Made by a program: the position numbers and the translations under genes. The notes under the pieces were generated by a model. The model was not told where the DNA came from and ran no database searches. It worked only from the letters and a program-made list of their open reading frames with translations. Positions 40,461-49,641 of a stretch of 64,000 nt of DNA are shown here, piece by piece (the stretch's first letter is position 1; every line of letters starts with the position of its first letter). The stretch covers positions 659,593 to 723,592 of the forward strand of contig NZ_SPUI01000004.1 in NCBI RefSeq assembly GCF_004522095.1, written 5' to 3'. This stretch comes from Nocardioides sp. 503 (GTDB lineage Bacteria > Actinomycetota > Actinomycetes > Propionibacteriales > Nocardioidaceae).

Positions 40461-41981
40461 ATGACCTTCGCCGAGTACTTCCTGGTCCTGCAGCGACGCT
40501 GGCGGGTCTGGGTCGCGGGCCTGGTCCTCGGGCTGCTGGGTGCGGCCGTGGCCGTCGCGACCGCGGAGACCCTCTACACCGCCACGGCGACGTCGTTCGT
40601 CACCGTGGCCGAGCAGGTCGACACCAGCGGACAGGGCGAGATCTTCCAGGGCTCGCAGTTCGCCGTGCAGCGTGTGAAGTCCTACGCCCCGCTGGTCAAG
40701 AGTCCCGACGTGCTGACGCCGGTGATCGAGGAGCTGGACCTCGACGTGACCGAGCGACAGCTCGCCAAGCAGGTCTCGGTCACCAGCGCGCCGGAGACCG
40801 TCCTGCTCGACGTGGCCGTCGAGGACGCCGACCCGGCGCGGGCGGCGCGCACGGCGGACGCGGTCTCCGTGCGGCTGGGGATGGTGATCGAGGACCTCGA
40901 GACCGCGCGCACCAGCGGCCCCTCGAACGTCCGGGTGTCGCTCGCGCGACCCGCCGACGTGCCCGTCAAGCCGTCCTCGCCCCGGGTGCTGCTCGACCTC
41001 GTCCTCGGCGGGGTGGCCGGGCTCGCGCTGGGTCTGGTGGGCGCGGTGCTGCGCCAGCACCTCGACACCCGGGTCAAGACCCAGGACGGGGTGCGCGCCC
41101 TGACGGAGATGTCCCCCCTGGGGGCGACGCTCCACGAGCGCGCGGCGGCCAAGCGACCGCTGGTGGCGCTGGACTGGAGGTCGGCGTCGGCGGAGAGGTT
41201 CCGCACGGTGCGGACGGCGCTCAAGTTCGCCACCGTCGACCGGGAGCTGCGGCACTTCGTGATCACCTCGGCGGCGGCCGGCGAGGGGAAGACGTCGGTC
41301 GCCTGCAACCTGGCGATCAGCTGGGCGCAGAGCGGTGCGTCGGTGTGCCTGGTGGAGGCCGATCTCAGAAGGCCGGGAGTGTCCCGCTTCCTCGGGATCG
41401 ACGGCAGTCTCGGGCTCTCCGACGTCGTCGTGGGGGAGAGCCGGTTGGAGGACGTGCTGGTGTCCTGGAACCTGGGGCTGGTGACGGTCCTGCCGGCAGG
41501 GTCGCTGCCCCCGGACCCGGCGGCCCTGCTCGGCTCGTCCGCCATGGCCTCGTTGGTGGACACGCTCCGCGACCGATTCGACGTGGTGATCTACGACTCG
41601 CCGCCCCTGCTCGCGGTGACCGACGGCGTGGTGCTCGGCGACCAGACGGACGGGGTGGTGCTGGTCATCCGGGCGTTCTCGACCCGGCCCGAGGAGGTGA
41701 GTGCCAGCATGGAGCGGCTGCGCAACGCCCGCGTCGACCTCCTCGGCACGGTGCTGACGCGGGAGCGGACGCGGCGTGGAGCCCAGCACGAGTACGGCGC
41801 GGAGCTGACACGTGACCGCGTGGAGCTCGCGCCCCCACCCGGGGAACCGGCCGCCGAGCACGGCCGGGCGGCGGTCCACCCGGTGGCGGCCCGTCAGGTG
41901 CCGGTCGAGGCCCCACCGCGGACGAACGGGGTCCGGCTGACCCGGGTCGGCCTCGACACCGGTGGAGGGTGCGATCGCTGA
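40461..41981 (+). CDS. Polysaccharide co-polymerase / tyrosine autokinase (Wzc/CpsCD type)
   Basis: This 506 aa protein fuses a Wzz chain-length domain (helices at residues ~15-37 and ~178-200) to a cytoplasmic BY-kinase domain. Walker A is SAAAGEGKTSVACN, Walker A' VCLVEADLRRPG and Walker B VVIYDSPPLL. Such proteins set polymer length and respond to the partner phosphatase. The C-terminus lacks the usual tyrosine cluster and has only the isolated Tyr in QHEYGAEL, so autophosphorylation may be reduced or placed elsewhere. AGGAGGAG lies about ten bases before ATG 40461. The matching LMW phosphatase is at 45346-45990. Confidence 0.88.
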   Translation: MTFAEYFLVLQRRWRVWVAGLVLGLLGAAVAVATAETLYTATATSFVTVAEQVDTSGQGEIFQGSQFAVQRVKSYAPLVKSPDVLTPVIEELDLDVTERQLAKQVSVTSAPETVLLDVAVEDADPARAARTADAVSVRLGMVIEDLETARTSGPSNVRVSLARPADVPVKPSSPRVLLDLVLGGVAGLALGLVGAVLRQHLDTRVKTQDGVRALTEMSPLGATLHERAAAKRPLVALDWRSASAERFRTVRTALKFATVDRELRHFVITSAAAGEGKTSVACNLAISWAQSGASVCLVEADLRRPGVSRFLGIDGSLGLSDVVVGESRLEDVLVSWNLGLVTVLPAGSLPPDPAALLGSSAMASLVDTLRDRFDVVIYDSPPLLAVTDGVVLGDQTDGVVLVIRAFSTRPEEVSASMERLRNARVDLLGTVLTRERTRRGAQHEYGAELTRDRVELAPPPGEPAAEHGRAAVHPVAARQVPVEAPPRTNGVRLTRVGLDTGGGCDR

Positions 41982-42001
41982 GGCCTGCCCCGGCGCGGGG
42001 C

Positions 42002-43759
42002 TCAGCCGAGCCAGGCGCCGAGGTGTCGCACCCCGGCACGGCGGGCCAGGACCCGAGCGACGGCGCGGGGGAGTCCGACGGCCACCCTGCCGGTCCGGGC
42101 GACGACCCGCTGCGTCGCGCGCAGCGACCGCGTCACGGCGGCCGGACCCACCAGGTCGAGGTGGCGCCGCTCCTGGCTCGTCGCCGCGCGGAAGGCGCCG
42201 ACCGAGAGGAAGACGGCAGGGTCACGGGACCCTCGGGACCACACCACCGCCCAGGACGGCGACCTGCGGTCGGGCCGGCGGTAGACGTTGCCCGAGGCGC
42301 GCACGCGAAGCTGCCGTGCGGTGAACCTGCCGGAGTAGTCCTCCACGCACAGCAGGCAGGTGGCCCCGCGGGACGCGGAGACGATGTTGTTGTGGACCTC
42401 GATCGGCCCGTTGACCCACGGCATGGTCGGGTCCGGCCGCGGTCGCCGCGGGTCTCGTCCGGGGGTTCCCTCGTCGGTGGGGTCCCGGTCGTCCTGGACG
42501 ATGTTCAGCGGCCGTCCGTTGCCCACGATGGTGTTGTTCCACAGGGACACGTTGCTCGTGTTGTTGACCTTGACCCCGTGGTCGGCGTTGCCGGCGATGA
42601 CGTTGTCGGCGACGACCGCGCGCGCGGAGATCTCCAGGGACAGGCCGTGGTGCAGGTTGCGGCGCATCGAGGAGCCGGTCACGACGATGCCGAAGGACGA
42701 CTCGTCGAGCCAGAGGCCGGTCCCGGCGTTGCTGCTGAAGTCGCTGTCGCGGACCACGACGCCGCGGGTGCGGTCGACCTTGAGGCCGCCGGCCACGGGC
42801 GAGTAGTTGAACCGCTCGGTGTTGTTGCGGCGCGCGCGGAGCCCGATGACGCGCAGCCCGTCGGCGTACGTCGCCCCGGCGCCCAGCATGCCGTTGCCGG
42901 CGAGCTCGAGGTGCGTCAGCGTGGCCGAGCGCGCGGAGACGTGGAGACCGGTCGTCGCGTTGTCCAGGATCCGCATACGTCGCAGCGACACGTGGGGCGC
43001 CTCGACCGTGACCGCGCCCATGTGGGGCACGGACGGCGCGAAGCGCCGCACCCCGATGTCGCTCACCGACGAGCCCGCGCCGCGGATCGAGATCGCCTTC
43101 GCGATGTCACTGGCGCGCACGGACCTGCCGCGCGGGTCGGTGCCGAGGTGGAGACGGTCGCCGGCGTCGTCGACGTAGAAGGTGCCGGGACGCACCTGAG
43201 CACGGGAGCCGACCTGCCGGAGCTCCCGGCCACCCACCCAGACCTGGTCGGGGTGCGCCGCCATGGGATGGGCCCGGTCGATGAACGTCCAGGCCTCCTC
43301 GTCGTTGTCCGGGGCACCCCAGGTGTAGGTGGGGCTGCTGTCGAGCTCGACCCCCCAACCCGTGTGGACGAACCGCGCGCCCTCCCTGCTCCAGCCGGTG
43401 ACCGCACGCGAGCCGTCGAGCCAGACGCGGCTCCCCGGCGCACTGCTCAGGCTGAGCCGCTTGCCCTCGGGGATGACGACGCTCTCGTGGTAGGTGCCGC
43501 CGTGGACGACGACGCGGTCGCCGGAGCGGGCGCGTGAGACAGCGGCCGAGATGCTCCGCAGCGGCGCCGCGGAGGACCCGCTCGCCGAGTCGTGCCCCTG
43601 GCGCGCGACGTGGAGCGTGGCCGGCGCCCGCAGGGCGGGCGCCACGGCGGCGACCCCCGACGCGGGGGGTGCGGCACCGGCGACGCCGCTCGGGAGGAGC
43701 GTGACCAGGAGGGTCAGGAGGACCGCGCGGGAAGGCGCGCGGAGACCGAGAATCGACAC
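42002..43759 (-). CDS. Secreted right-handed parallel beta-helix protein
   Basis: This 585 aa exported protein has a signal peptide (residues ~1-29, ending GVAGA). The body is a right-handed beta-helix of PbH1/Beta_helix repeats, for example GGLKVDRTRGVVVRDSDFSS, NAGTGLWLDESSFGIVVTGS and NADHGVKVNNTSNVSLWNNT. The opening LHVARQGHDSASGSSAAPLR is the DUF1565-like start common in such proteins. This fold is used by polysaccharide lyases and epimerases. The active site cannot be assigned, so it may trim, modify or bind the polymer. It starts at GTG 43759 with AGGAAG upstream and is last in the minus-strand operon. Confidence 0.78.
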   Translation of the reverse strand: MSILGLRAPSRAVLLTLLVTLLPSGVAGAAPPASGVAAVAPALRAPATLHVARQGHDSASGSSAAPLRSISAAVSRARSGDRVVVHGGTYHESVVIPEGKRLSLSSAPGSRVWLDGSRAVTGWSREGARFVHTGWGVELDSSPTYTWGAPDNDEEAWTFIDRAHPMAAHPDQVWVGGRELRQVGSRAQVRPGTFYVDDAGDRLHLGTDPRGRSVRASDIAKAISIRGAGSSVSDIGVRRFAPSVPHMGAVTVEAPHVSLRRMRILDNATTGLHVSARSATLTHLELAGNGMLGAGATYADGLRVIGLRARRNNTERFNYSPVAGGLKVDRTRGVVVRDSDFSSNAGTGLWLDESSFGIVVTGSSMRRNLHHGLSLEISARAVVADNVIAGNADHGVKVNNTSNVSLWNNTIVGNGRPLNIVQDDRDPTDEGTPGRDPRRPRPDPTMPWVNGPIEVHNNIVSASRGATCLLCVEDYSGRFTARQLRVRASGNVYRRPDRRSPSWAVVWSRGSRDPAVFLSVGAFRAATSQERRHLDLVGPAAVTRSLRATQRVVARTGRVAVGLPRAVARVLARRAGVRHLGAWLG

Positions 43760-43828
43760 GAGATGACTTCCTGGAGCCGCGTCGGGGGCCGTGGCTCCAC
43801 CTCCACGGTCCCACGGACCCGCCGATCG

Positions 43829-45349
43829 TCAAAGGCCTCGCGGTGGCGGCGAGGCGCGGCCGCGGCGCGGCAGCGGGAGCCGGAGCGACCTCGCGGACCC
43901 GTCGATGACCTCCAGCCGCCCGGCCCGGTTGAGCGTGTGCAGCCGGTGCCCCGCCCACATCTCGCCTGCGGTGATGCGGCCGACGACGCGCTGCTCGTAG
44001 GTCGTCGGGTCCAGCCTGACCACCTCGGCCAGCGTGAGCGCCGACCCGTAGCCGCCGGTGCCGTCCTGCGCCGGACGGAGCAGTCGGCCGTCACGCCGCA
44101 CGAGCCGCCCGGCCGGCCGGGCGCTGGCGATGTCGAGCACCACCGGGTTGCCCCGGTGGGCGGTCCAGGGGCCGCGGAGGTCGTCGGCGTACCAGAGGTG
44201 CAGCGCGTCCGAGCACGACCCGCCCCGGCGGACCGTCGCTGACAGCCACCAGCGGCCCTGGTGCCGGAACGGTGTGACGTCGTTGGCGTCGATGTCGCGC
44301 AGCAGCACGGAGTGCCGGACCCAGTGACGGGGGAACTCAGCGGCCCGGTAGAGCTCGACGGTGCCGGCCGCGGAGGTCTCCGGGATCATCCAGACCTCTC
44401 CGTCGTGCTCCAGCACGAAGGGATAGGAGAGGTGGACGTCGTGGCGGAGCACGCAGGCCGGGGTGCCGACCGGCCCGTGATCGTCGAACTCGACCACCGA
44501 GATCACGGCGCGACCGACACGGTGGTCGAAGTCCTCGACGAAGAGATGGGTCCGGCCCGCGACCTGGATCGGGAACGGGTCGGCGTAGAAGTGGTGGCCG
44601 TCGTCGGGGAGGTGGTGCCACCCCGACGCGGGGTGCTGCATCGAGTCGATCAGGCCGGGCCCGTCCACGAAACGCCAGCCGACCCGCCAGTGGGGGGTGC
44701 GGAGCAGCGTGCGGGCTGCCCGCCGCAGGGGCGCGCTCGCCAGCGCTCGCACCGCCTGGTGGGCGGGGGAGCGGGGGAAGGGCCGGCCGCCGCCCTCGAC
44801 CCCGCCCTCGGGCAGGCGCAGGTGGAGGCCGGTGACGGCGGCGACGACGAGCCGCACGCAGCCGGCGAGCACGTCGTCGAGGGCGGCGGCCGTGACGCCC
44901 GGTCTCTCGCTGCCGGGGCGGCCGCTGGCGACCACGGTGCCGGTGGGGTCGACGAGCTCGACCAGGGGGAACCGGCCCGCGAGCAGGGCGGCGGCGGCGG
45001 CCTCCTCGCCAGCGCGCCCGTCGAACGTCAGCGACCACTGACGCGTGCTCGTCACCCGTGCGCCGCTGAGGTCGAGACGGACCACCCGCCCGGACTCGGG
45101 AGGACTCGTGCCCAGGTGCGACAGGCGGTGCCGCGCCACCCGGGAGGACCGGGTGCGGGGGAGCCGGTGGATCCGGCTCTCGATCGCGAGCAGGCGCTCG
45201 AGGTCGCGTGCGGGTGCCGACGGGCCGTCGACCCAGGCGACCCCCACGGCGAGGTCGTCGTGCCGACCGAGCGCGTGCACCAGGTCGAGGTGCCAGCGTC
45301 GTACGCCGGAGGTCGGGAGCCGCAGCTCGACGTACGTCGTCTCGCTCAC
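43829..45349 (-). CDS. GINT1-like (five-bladed propeller) glycosyl-processing protein
   Basis: This 506 aa protein has a C-terminal half resembling the glucosamine inositolphosphorylceramide transferase N-terminal-type domain. It contains HHFYADPFPIQVAGRTHLFV, ISVVEFDDHG, LSYPFVLEHDGEVWMIPETS, ELYRAAEFPRHW and FRHQGRWWL. In bacteria such domains sit in polysaccharide loci, often joined to formyltransferases or glycosyltransferases. The N-terminal ~220 residues begin like a formyltransferase-associated region but are not recognisable with certainty. No signal peptide or helix is visible. GTG 45349 overlaps the stop of the phosphatase gene (GTGA). The reaction is unknown. Confidence 0.65.
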   Translation of the reverse strand: MSETTYVELRLPTSGVRRWHLDLVHALGRHDDLAVGVAWVDGPSAPARDLERLLAIESRIHRLPRTRSSRVARHRLSHLGTSPPESGRVVRLDLSGARVTSTRQWSLTFDGRAGEEAAAAALLAGRFPLVELVDPTGTVVASGRPGSERPGVTAAALDDVLAGCVRLVVAAVTGLHLRLPEGGVEGGGRPFPRSPAHQAVRALASAPLRRAARTLLRTPHWRVGWRFVDGPGLIDSMQHPASGWHHLPDDGHHFYADPFPIQVAGRTHLFVEDFDHRVGRAVISVVEFDDHGPVGTPACVLRHDVHLSYPFVLEHDGEVWMIPETSAAGTVELYRAAEFPRHWVRHSVLLRDIDANDVTPFRHQGRWWLSATVRRGGSCSDALHLWYADDLRGPWTAHRGNPVVLDIASARPAGRLVRRDGRLLRPAQDGTGGYGSALTLAEVVRLDPTTYEQRVVGRITAGEMWAGHRLHTLNRAGRLEVIDGSARSLRLPLPRRGRASPPPRGL

Positions 45350-45990
45350 GGCAGGGACGCCATGACGCCGTGGGCCAGCGAGGTCGCGAGGCGTTCGGTG
45401 GCCGGGACGACCAGGCGGCAGACCAGCCCGTGGGGCGCCCGCGGCTCGTCGTGCGCGTCCGGGACGTCGTGGGTGTGCACCTCCAGGCGCCGCCAGGGCA
45501 GCGCCCGGGTCACGACCCGCTCGACGCCGGGCAGGTCGGTGAAGCCGCGGCTCTGGTTCATCTGCGCGGTCAGGCTCCGCAGCTGCTCGTCGACGGTGTG
45601 CCCCTGGATGCGGAAGGACGTCGCGTCGGCCAGGGCGGCGGCCTCGCGCAGCGTGAACGTCCGACCGGTCGCCCCGGGCCTGGCCCGCTTGACGATCTCC
45701 GAGCGCAGTCGGCGGTCGGCGGTCAGGATGAGGTCGGCGCGGTCGATCAGCCGGTCGGTGAGCGGCGTGGAGCGGTGCTCTCCCAGGGCCAGCCACGGCA
45801 GGCCCCGCGCCCGGGTCAGCCGCTCCACCTCGGAGCACACGGCCGCGTCCTGGGTCGCGGTGACCCCCGCGCTGCGCACGACGACGTCCCCGCCGAACCC
45901 GCGCGCGAGGAAGGAGCGCTCCAGGCCCACCGCCATCAGCGGGGAGCGGCAGACGTTGGCGGCGCAGACCGCGAGGACCGTGAACGTCAT
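45346..45990 (-). CDS. Low-molecular-weight protein tyrosine phosphatase (Wzb type)
   Basis: This 214 aa phosphatase has the P-loop VCAANVCRSP at residues 8-17, that is Cys9-x5-Arg15-Ser16. LMW phosphatases in polysaccharide loci dephosphorylate the BY-kinase to cycle polymer export. The usual DPxY acid loop near the C-terminus is not clearly preserved; FTDLPGV may stand in for it. The C-terminal ~60 residues after that point extend beyond the common ~150 aa length. ATG 45990 overlaps the stop of the polymerase gene. The partner kinase is on the opposite strand at 40461-41981. Confidence 0.82.
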   Translation of the reverse strand: MTFTVLAVCAANVCRSPLMAVGLERSFLARGFGGDVVVRSAGVTATQDAAVCSEVERLTRARGLPWLALGEHRSTPLTDRLIDRADLILTADRRLRSEIVKRARPGATGRTFTLREAAALADATSFRIQGHTVDEQLRSLTAQMNQSRGFTDLPGVERVVTRALPWRRLEVHTHDVPDAHDEPRAPHGLVCRLVVPATERLATSLAHGVMASLP

Positions 45991-47228
45991 GGCTGCTCCG
46001 CGAGCGACGGCGGTCGGAGCGCCAGGGCGACGACCAGGAAGGTGATGCCCGAGGGGGTCGCGTCGAGCACGCCGCTCTCCAGGAAGCTGCGGGAGGCCAG
46101 CAGGAGCAGCAGCGCGGCCGAGAGCGAGCGCATGGGCGGACGGGACGTCGCCACCCGCGCGAACGTGACCAGGACCAGGATGGCCAGCACCGCCGTCCCG
46201 ACGGCGCCGGCCTGCACGTAGGCCGACACCCAGGTGCTGTCGAGGATCTGCTCGGTGCGGTACATCGCGGACACCGGGATCTCCTTGACGGAGAGGCCCA
46301 CTCCCAGGAGCTTCTCCGGCCAGCTGTCGGCGTGGTGGAAGGCGGCGTGCCAGGCGACGGTCCGTGAGTTCAGGGTCAGGACGCCGGCGGAGTCGCCTCG
46401 CGTGGCGAAGGTGCTGACCACCGGGGTGAGGAACATGAGGTACAGCCCCGTGGGGACGGCCAGCAGCCCGGCGCACATCACGCCGACGGGAACGCGAGGA
46501 GCCATCAGGACGAGCAGGACGACGGACAGCAGCAGGGCGATCACGCCGGTGCGCGCACCCGTCAGCCAGATGACGCCCAGGCAGGGCAGGATCGCGGCCA
46601 CGTCCTGCCAGGTGGCCCAGTGGTGGACGCAGCGCCACAGGAGGCACAGCAGTGGCACGCTGAACAGCAGCGAGATCTCGTTGGCGTTGAGCGGGGGAAG
46701 ACCGCCGTACAGCCGGCCGGAGGCCAGCGAGCCGACACCGGTGACCGAGGCGAAGCCGGCGAGCAGGAGCATCGCCGCGGCGAGGGACGACAGCAGCTCC
46801 GCGATCGGGAACGCGTGCACCAGGAAGACCGCCGTGGCGGCGACCACGACGATGCGCACGGCCAGGACCACCGTGGGCTGGGCGGAGTCGTGGAGGGCGC
46901 TGCCGACCGTGGTGACGCCGAGGTAGACCGCGAGGAGCGGGAGCGGTCCGACCGGGAGGCTTCGCCACGGGATGCCCCTCGCGGGAGCGGTGGCGGCCAG
47001 CGCCAGGGCGGTGACGCTGAGACCGGCCTTGGCCAGCACCACGACGTCGAGACCGCCGTCGAAGTAGCTGCCCTTGCGCCAGGCCACCGCGGACACCAGG
47101 AGCACCAGGCACGTCAGCAGCGGTCGCAGGGCCGGGCGACCCAGCGGGGAGACGACGGGCGACACGGCGCACGGGGCAGCCGCCGTCGTGACGGACGCCG
47201 TGGCGCCGTCCAGGGCGGCGGGGCTCAC
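45987..47228 (-). CDS. O-antigen ligase/polymerase family (Wzy-like) membrane protein
   Basis: This 413 aa protein has about ten to twelve helices and the Wzy_C pattern: a long periplasmic loop between late helices (LNSRTVAWHAAFHHADSWPE followed by KLLGVGLSVKEIPVSAMYRT) and LTGARTGVIALLLSVVLLVL before it. Such proteins polymerise lipid-linked repeat units at the outer face of the membrane. GTG 47228 overlaps the flippase stop (GTGA) and its own stop overlaps the phosphatase start (ATGA), which indicates translational coupling along the operon. Confidence 0.82.
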   Translation of the reverse strand: MSPAALDGATASVTTAAAPCAVSPVVSPLGRPALRPLLTCLVLLVSAVAWRKGSYFDGGLDVVVLAKAGLSVTALALAATAPARGIPWRSLPVGPLPLLAVYLGVTTVGSALHDSAQPTVVLAVRIVVVAATAVFLVHAFPIAELLSSLAAAMLLLAGFASVTGVGSLASGRLYGGLPPLNANEISLLFSVPLLCLLWRCVHHWATWQDVAAILPCLGVIWLTGARTGVIALLLSVVLLVLMAPRVPVGVMCAGLLAVPTGLYLMFLTPVVSTFATRGDSAGVLTLNSRTVAWHAAFHHADSWPEKLLGVGLSVKEIPVSAMYRTEQILDSTWVSAYVQAGAVGTAVLAILVLVTFARVATSRPPMRSLSAALLLLLASRSFLESGVLDATPSGITFLVVALALRPPSLAEQP

Positions 47229-48493
47229 GACAGCACCGCCCGCTCGCGGGCCGGCAGCGGCTGCTCGTGGCGCCGCGGCACCAGCAGCCGCTGCCGGCAC
47301 GCGGCCCCGGCGGCCACGGAACCGGCCGCCAGCAGCCACGGCGCGGCCCAGATCGGCAGCCCCACCCAGAGGAGCGCGACGGCGGTCGCGCCGAGCCCCG
47401 CGAGGGAGTCGGCCACGCGGAGGCCGAAGACCTCGGCCTGGTCGCCGCGCACGGCCGCCAGGGTGCCGTAGGGCAGCACGACGGCGCACGACGCGGCGTA
47501 GACTGCCCAGCCGAGCACCGCCAGCGGCGCCAGCTCGAAGCGGCCGCCCGTGAGCACGGGCCCGACGAGGCCGGTGCATGCGGTGGCGACGACCGCGACG
47601 ACGGCGCACGCGGCGAGCAGCGCGGCGGCGCCGCGGTCGGCACGGCGCAGCAGGGCCGACATGGGCTCGTCCCGCCCGGCGGCGTACGACGCGAACAGGT
47701 AGGAGCCCACGCCCTGCACGAACATCATCGCCGGGGCGGCCAGGAGCCGTGCGGCCTCCAGCTCGCCCACGGCGGCCTGACCGGCGGCGACCAGCACCAG
47801 CCAGCGGACGAGGTTGAGGGTCGTCGGCCGGACGAGCTGCTGCACCGCGCGCCACGACCCGAACGACAGCACGGCCCGCAGCCCTCCCGGCGCCCGCGTC
47901 GGCAGGGAGCGCTCGGCTCGCGGCAGCGACCGCAGGCTCGCGGTGCAGGCGACGAGCTGGCCGACCAGGAGCGCGGCCAGGAAGCTGTCCACCGTCAGCT
48001 GGCCACGGCTGAGCAGCACGAGCAGGCTCAGGCCCGCCAGCAGGGCGCAGACGTCGACGTGGACGAGTCGCCAGAAGCGCTGGCACGCCATCATCGTGCG
48101 GCGCAGCAGGTCCGCCGCCATGAAGGCACCCGTCGCCGCCGCGAACAGCGCCGCGGTCCTTGGTGGCAGGAGACCGAGGCCCCACGTGAGCGCGAAGGCG
48201 GCCGTGGTGGCGCCGGCGACGGTGACCACGGCGAGGCGGGCGAGCGCGGCCCGGATGGCGGGGTCCTGGCGGTCGAGCACCGTCAACGGGTCGCCGACGA
48301 GTCCGCTGGAGACGGAGGTCGCGACGATCACCGACCCCAGCAGCATGGCGAACACGCCGAGTCCGTCGGCCCCCAGCGCGCGGGCAGCGAGGAGCTGCAG
48401 GAGGAAGCTGCCGAGGGCGAGGGTGGCCTGGGACGCGACAGCGCCGGCCGCCGGGGGCAGCCAGGTGGGCGGGGACGGCGTCGGACCTCTCAC
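47225..48493 (-). CDS. Polysaccharide repeat-unit flippase (Wzx/MATE-like)
   Basis: This 422 aa membrane protein has about twelve to fourteen helices in the MOP/flippase arrangement. The opening GAVASQATLALGSFLLQLLA is followed by ARALGADGLGVFAMLLGSVI, typical of Wzx first helices. It should move the lipid-linked repeat unit across the membrane for the polymerase. GTG 48493 overlaps the stop of the glycosyltransferase gene; an upstream in-frame ATG at 48568 would lie well inside that gene and is rejected. Confidence 0.83.
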   Translation of the reverse strand: MRGPTPSPPTWLPPAAGAVASQATLALGSFLLQLLAARALGADGLGVFAMLLGSVIVATSVSSGLVGDPLTVLDRQDPAIRAALARLAVVTVAGATTAAFALTWGLGLLPPRTAALFAAATGAFMAADLLRRTMMACQRFWRLVHVDVCALLAGLSLLVLLSRGQLTVDSFLAALLVGQLVACTASLRSLPRAERSLPTRAPGGLRAVLSFGSWRAVQQLVRPTTLNLVRWLVLVAAGQAAVGELEAARLLAAPAMMFVQGVGSYLFASYAAGRDEPMSALLRRADRGAAALLAACAVVAVVATACTGLVGPVLTGGRFELAPLAVLGWAVYAASCAVVLPYGTLAAVRGDQAEVFGLRVADSLAGLGATAVALLWVGLPIWAAPWLLAAGSVAAGAACRQRLLVPRRHEQPLPARERAVLS

Positions 48494-49641
48494 CCCACGT
48501 CCTCCCGCACGCGGCGCCGTCCGGTGACGGTCCGCCGGATCGATTCCCCGGACTCGAGCTGCTTGCACAGCTGCTCGTAGGAGGCCGCGACCTCCAGCCA
48601 GTCGTAGCGCTGGGCGGCGCGCGCCCGGTTGAGGACGCCCCGCTCACGGGCCAGTGCGGGCTGCCGCTCCGCGGCGAGGAGGAGGTCGGGGAGGTCGCCG
48701 GCGGCGGAGAAGTAGCCTCCCTCGTCGCCGAGAACCTCCCGGTTGAACGTCACGTCGTAGGCGATGACGTCGGCCCCGGCCCCCATCGCGCGGAGCAGCG
48801 AGGGGTTCGTCCCGCCCACGCTGTGGCCGTGGAGGTAGGTCAGGCAGTGGGCGTACAGCTGGTCGAGCTGCTCCTGGTCCCAGAGCCCGCCGACCAGGCG
48901 GATCCGCGGGTCGCCGTCGGCGGCCCGGTGCACCCGCGCGGTGTACTCGTCGGCGTAGGGCGCCGACCCGACCACGAGGAGCGGCAGCGCGGCGCCCGAG
49001 CGGTGGTAGCCCTCGACGACCTCCGCGACGTGGTTCTCCGGCTCGAAGCGGGCCACGACCAGGTGGAAGCCGCCGGGGTCCAGCTCCAGCTCCGCGAGCC
49101 GGTCACCTGCGGGGCTGACCTGGATCGGTGAACCGTAGGAGATCAGCTCGGTCCCCGCCCCGAACTCGTCGGCGTAGTAGTCGGCGATGCCCTGGGCGTC
49201 GGCGATCAGCGCGTCGGCCCAGCGCACGGCGTACGACTCCGCCCACCGGTAGTAGTGGCGCCCCGCCCGGCCCCACTTGGCGCGCTTCCACTCCAGGCCG
49301 TCGACGTGCACGGCCACCGGCGTCCGGTTCAGGCGCAGGAACGGCAGGAAGGGTGCGTTGGCGGAGTTGAACACGAGGGCGACGTCGTGGCGCGGGTGCG
49401 TCATCAGGTGCGCCACCGACAGCGCCGTGTGGCTGAGCGTCTCGACGGCCTTGCCCTTCAAGCTCGGCAGGTGCACGAGCTCCATGCCGCGGTAGGAGGA
49501 CGACGTGTCGGTGCCGCCACGGCAGTAGACCGTGACTTCGTGGCCCTGGAGGACCAGGCGGTGACCGATCTCCTCCACCGCGGTCTCGAAGCCGCCGTAG
49601 CAGGCGGGGACCCCGCGGGTGCCGAGCATGGCGATGCGCAT
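48490..49641 (-). CDS. DUF1972 glycosyltransferase (rhamnosyltransferase-like, GT4 fold)
   Basis: This 383 aa enzyme starts MRIAMLGTRGVPACYGGFET, the hallmark of DUF1972 rhamnosyltransferase-type proteins such as WchF/Cps2T, and continues with the GT-B donor-binding half (VVARFEPENHVAEVVEGYHR, LPLLVVGSAPYADEY, YLHGHSVGGTNPSLLRAMGA). It probably adds a second sugar to the lipid-linked intermediate. The sugar is inferred, not visible. ATG 49641 overlaps the stop of the CDP-alcohol transferase gene (TGATG). The protein is cytoplasmic and membrane-associated. Confidence 0.85.
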   Translation of the reverse strand: MRIAMLGTRGVPACYGGFETAVEEIGHRLVLQGHEVTVYCRGGTDTSSSYRGMELVHLPSLKGKAVETLSHTALSVAHLMTHPRHDVALVFNSANAPFLPFLRLNRTPVAVHVDGLEWKRAKWGRAGRHYYRWAESYAVRWADALIADAQGIADYYADEFGAGTELISYGSPIQVSPAGDRLAELELDPGGFHLVVARFEPENHVAEVVEGYHRSGAALPLLVVGSAPYADEYTARVHRAADGDPRIRLVGGLWDQEQLDQLYAHCLTYLHGHSVGGTNPSLLRAMGAGADVIAYDVTFNREVLGDEGGYFSAAGDLPDLLLAAERQPALARERGVLNRARAAQRYDWLEVAASYEQLCKQLESGESIRRTVTGRRRVREDVG

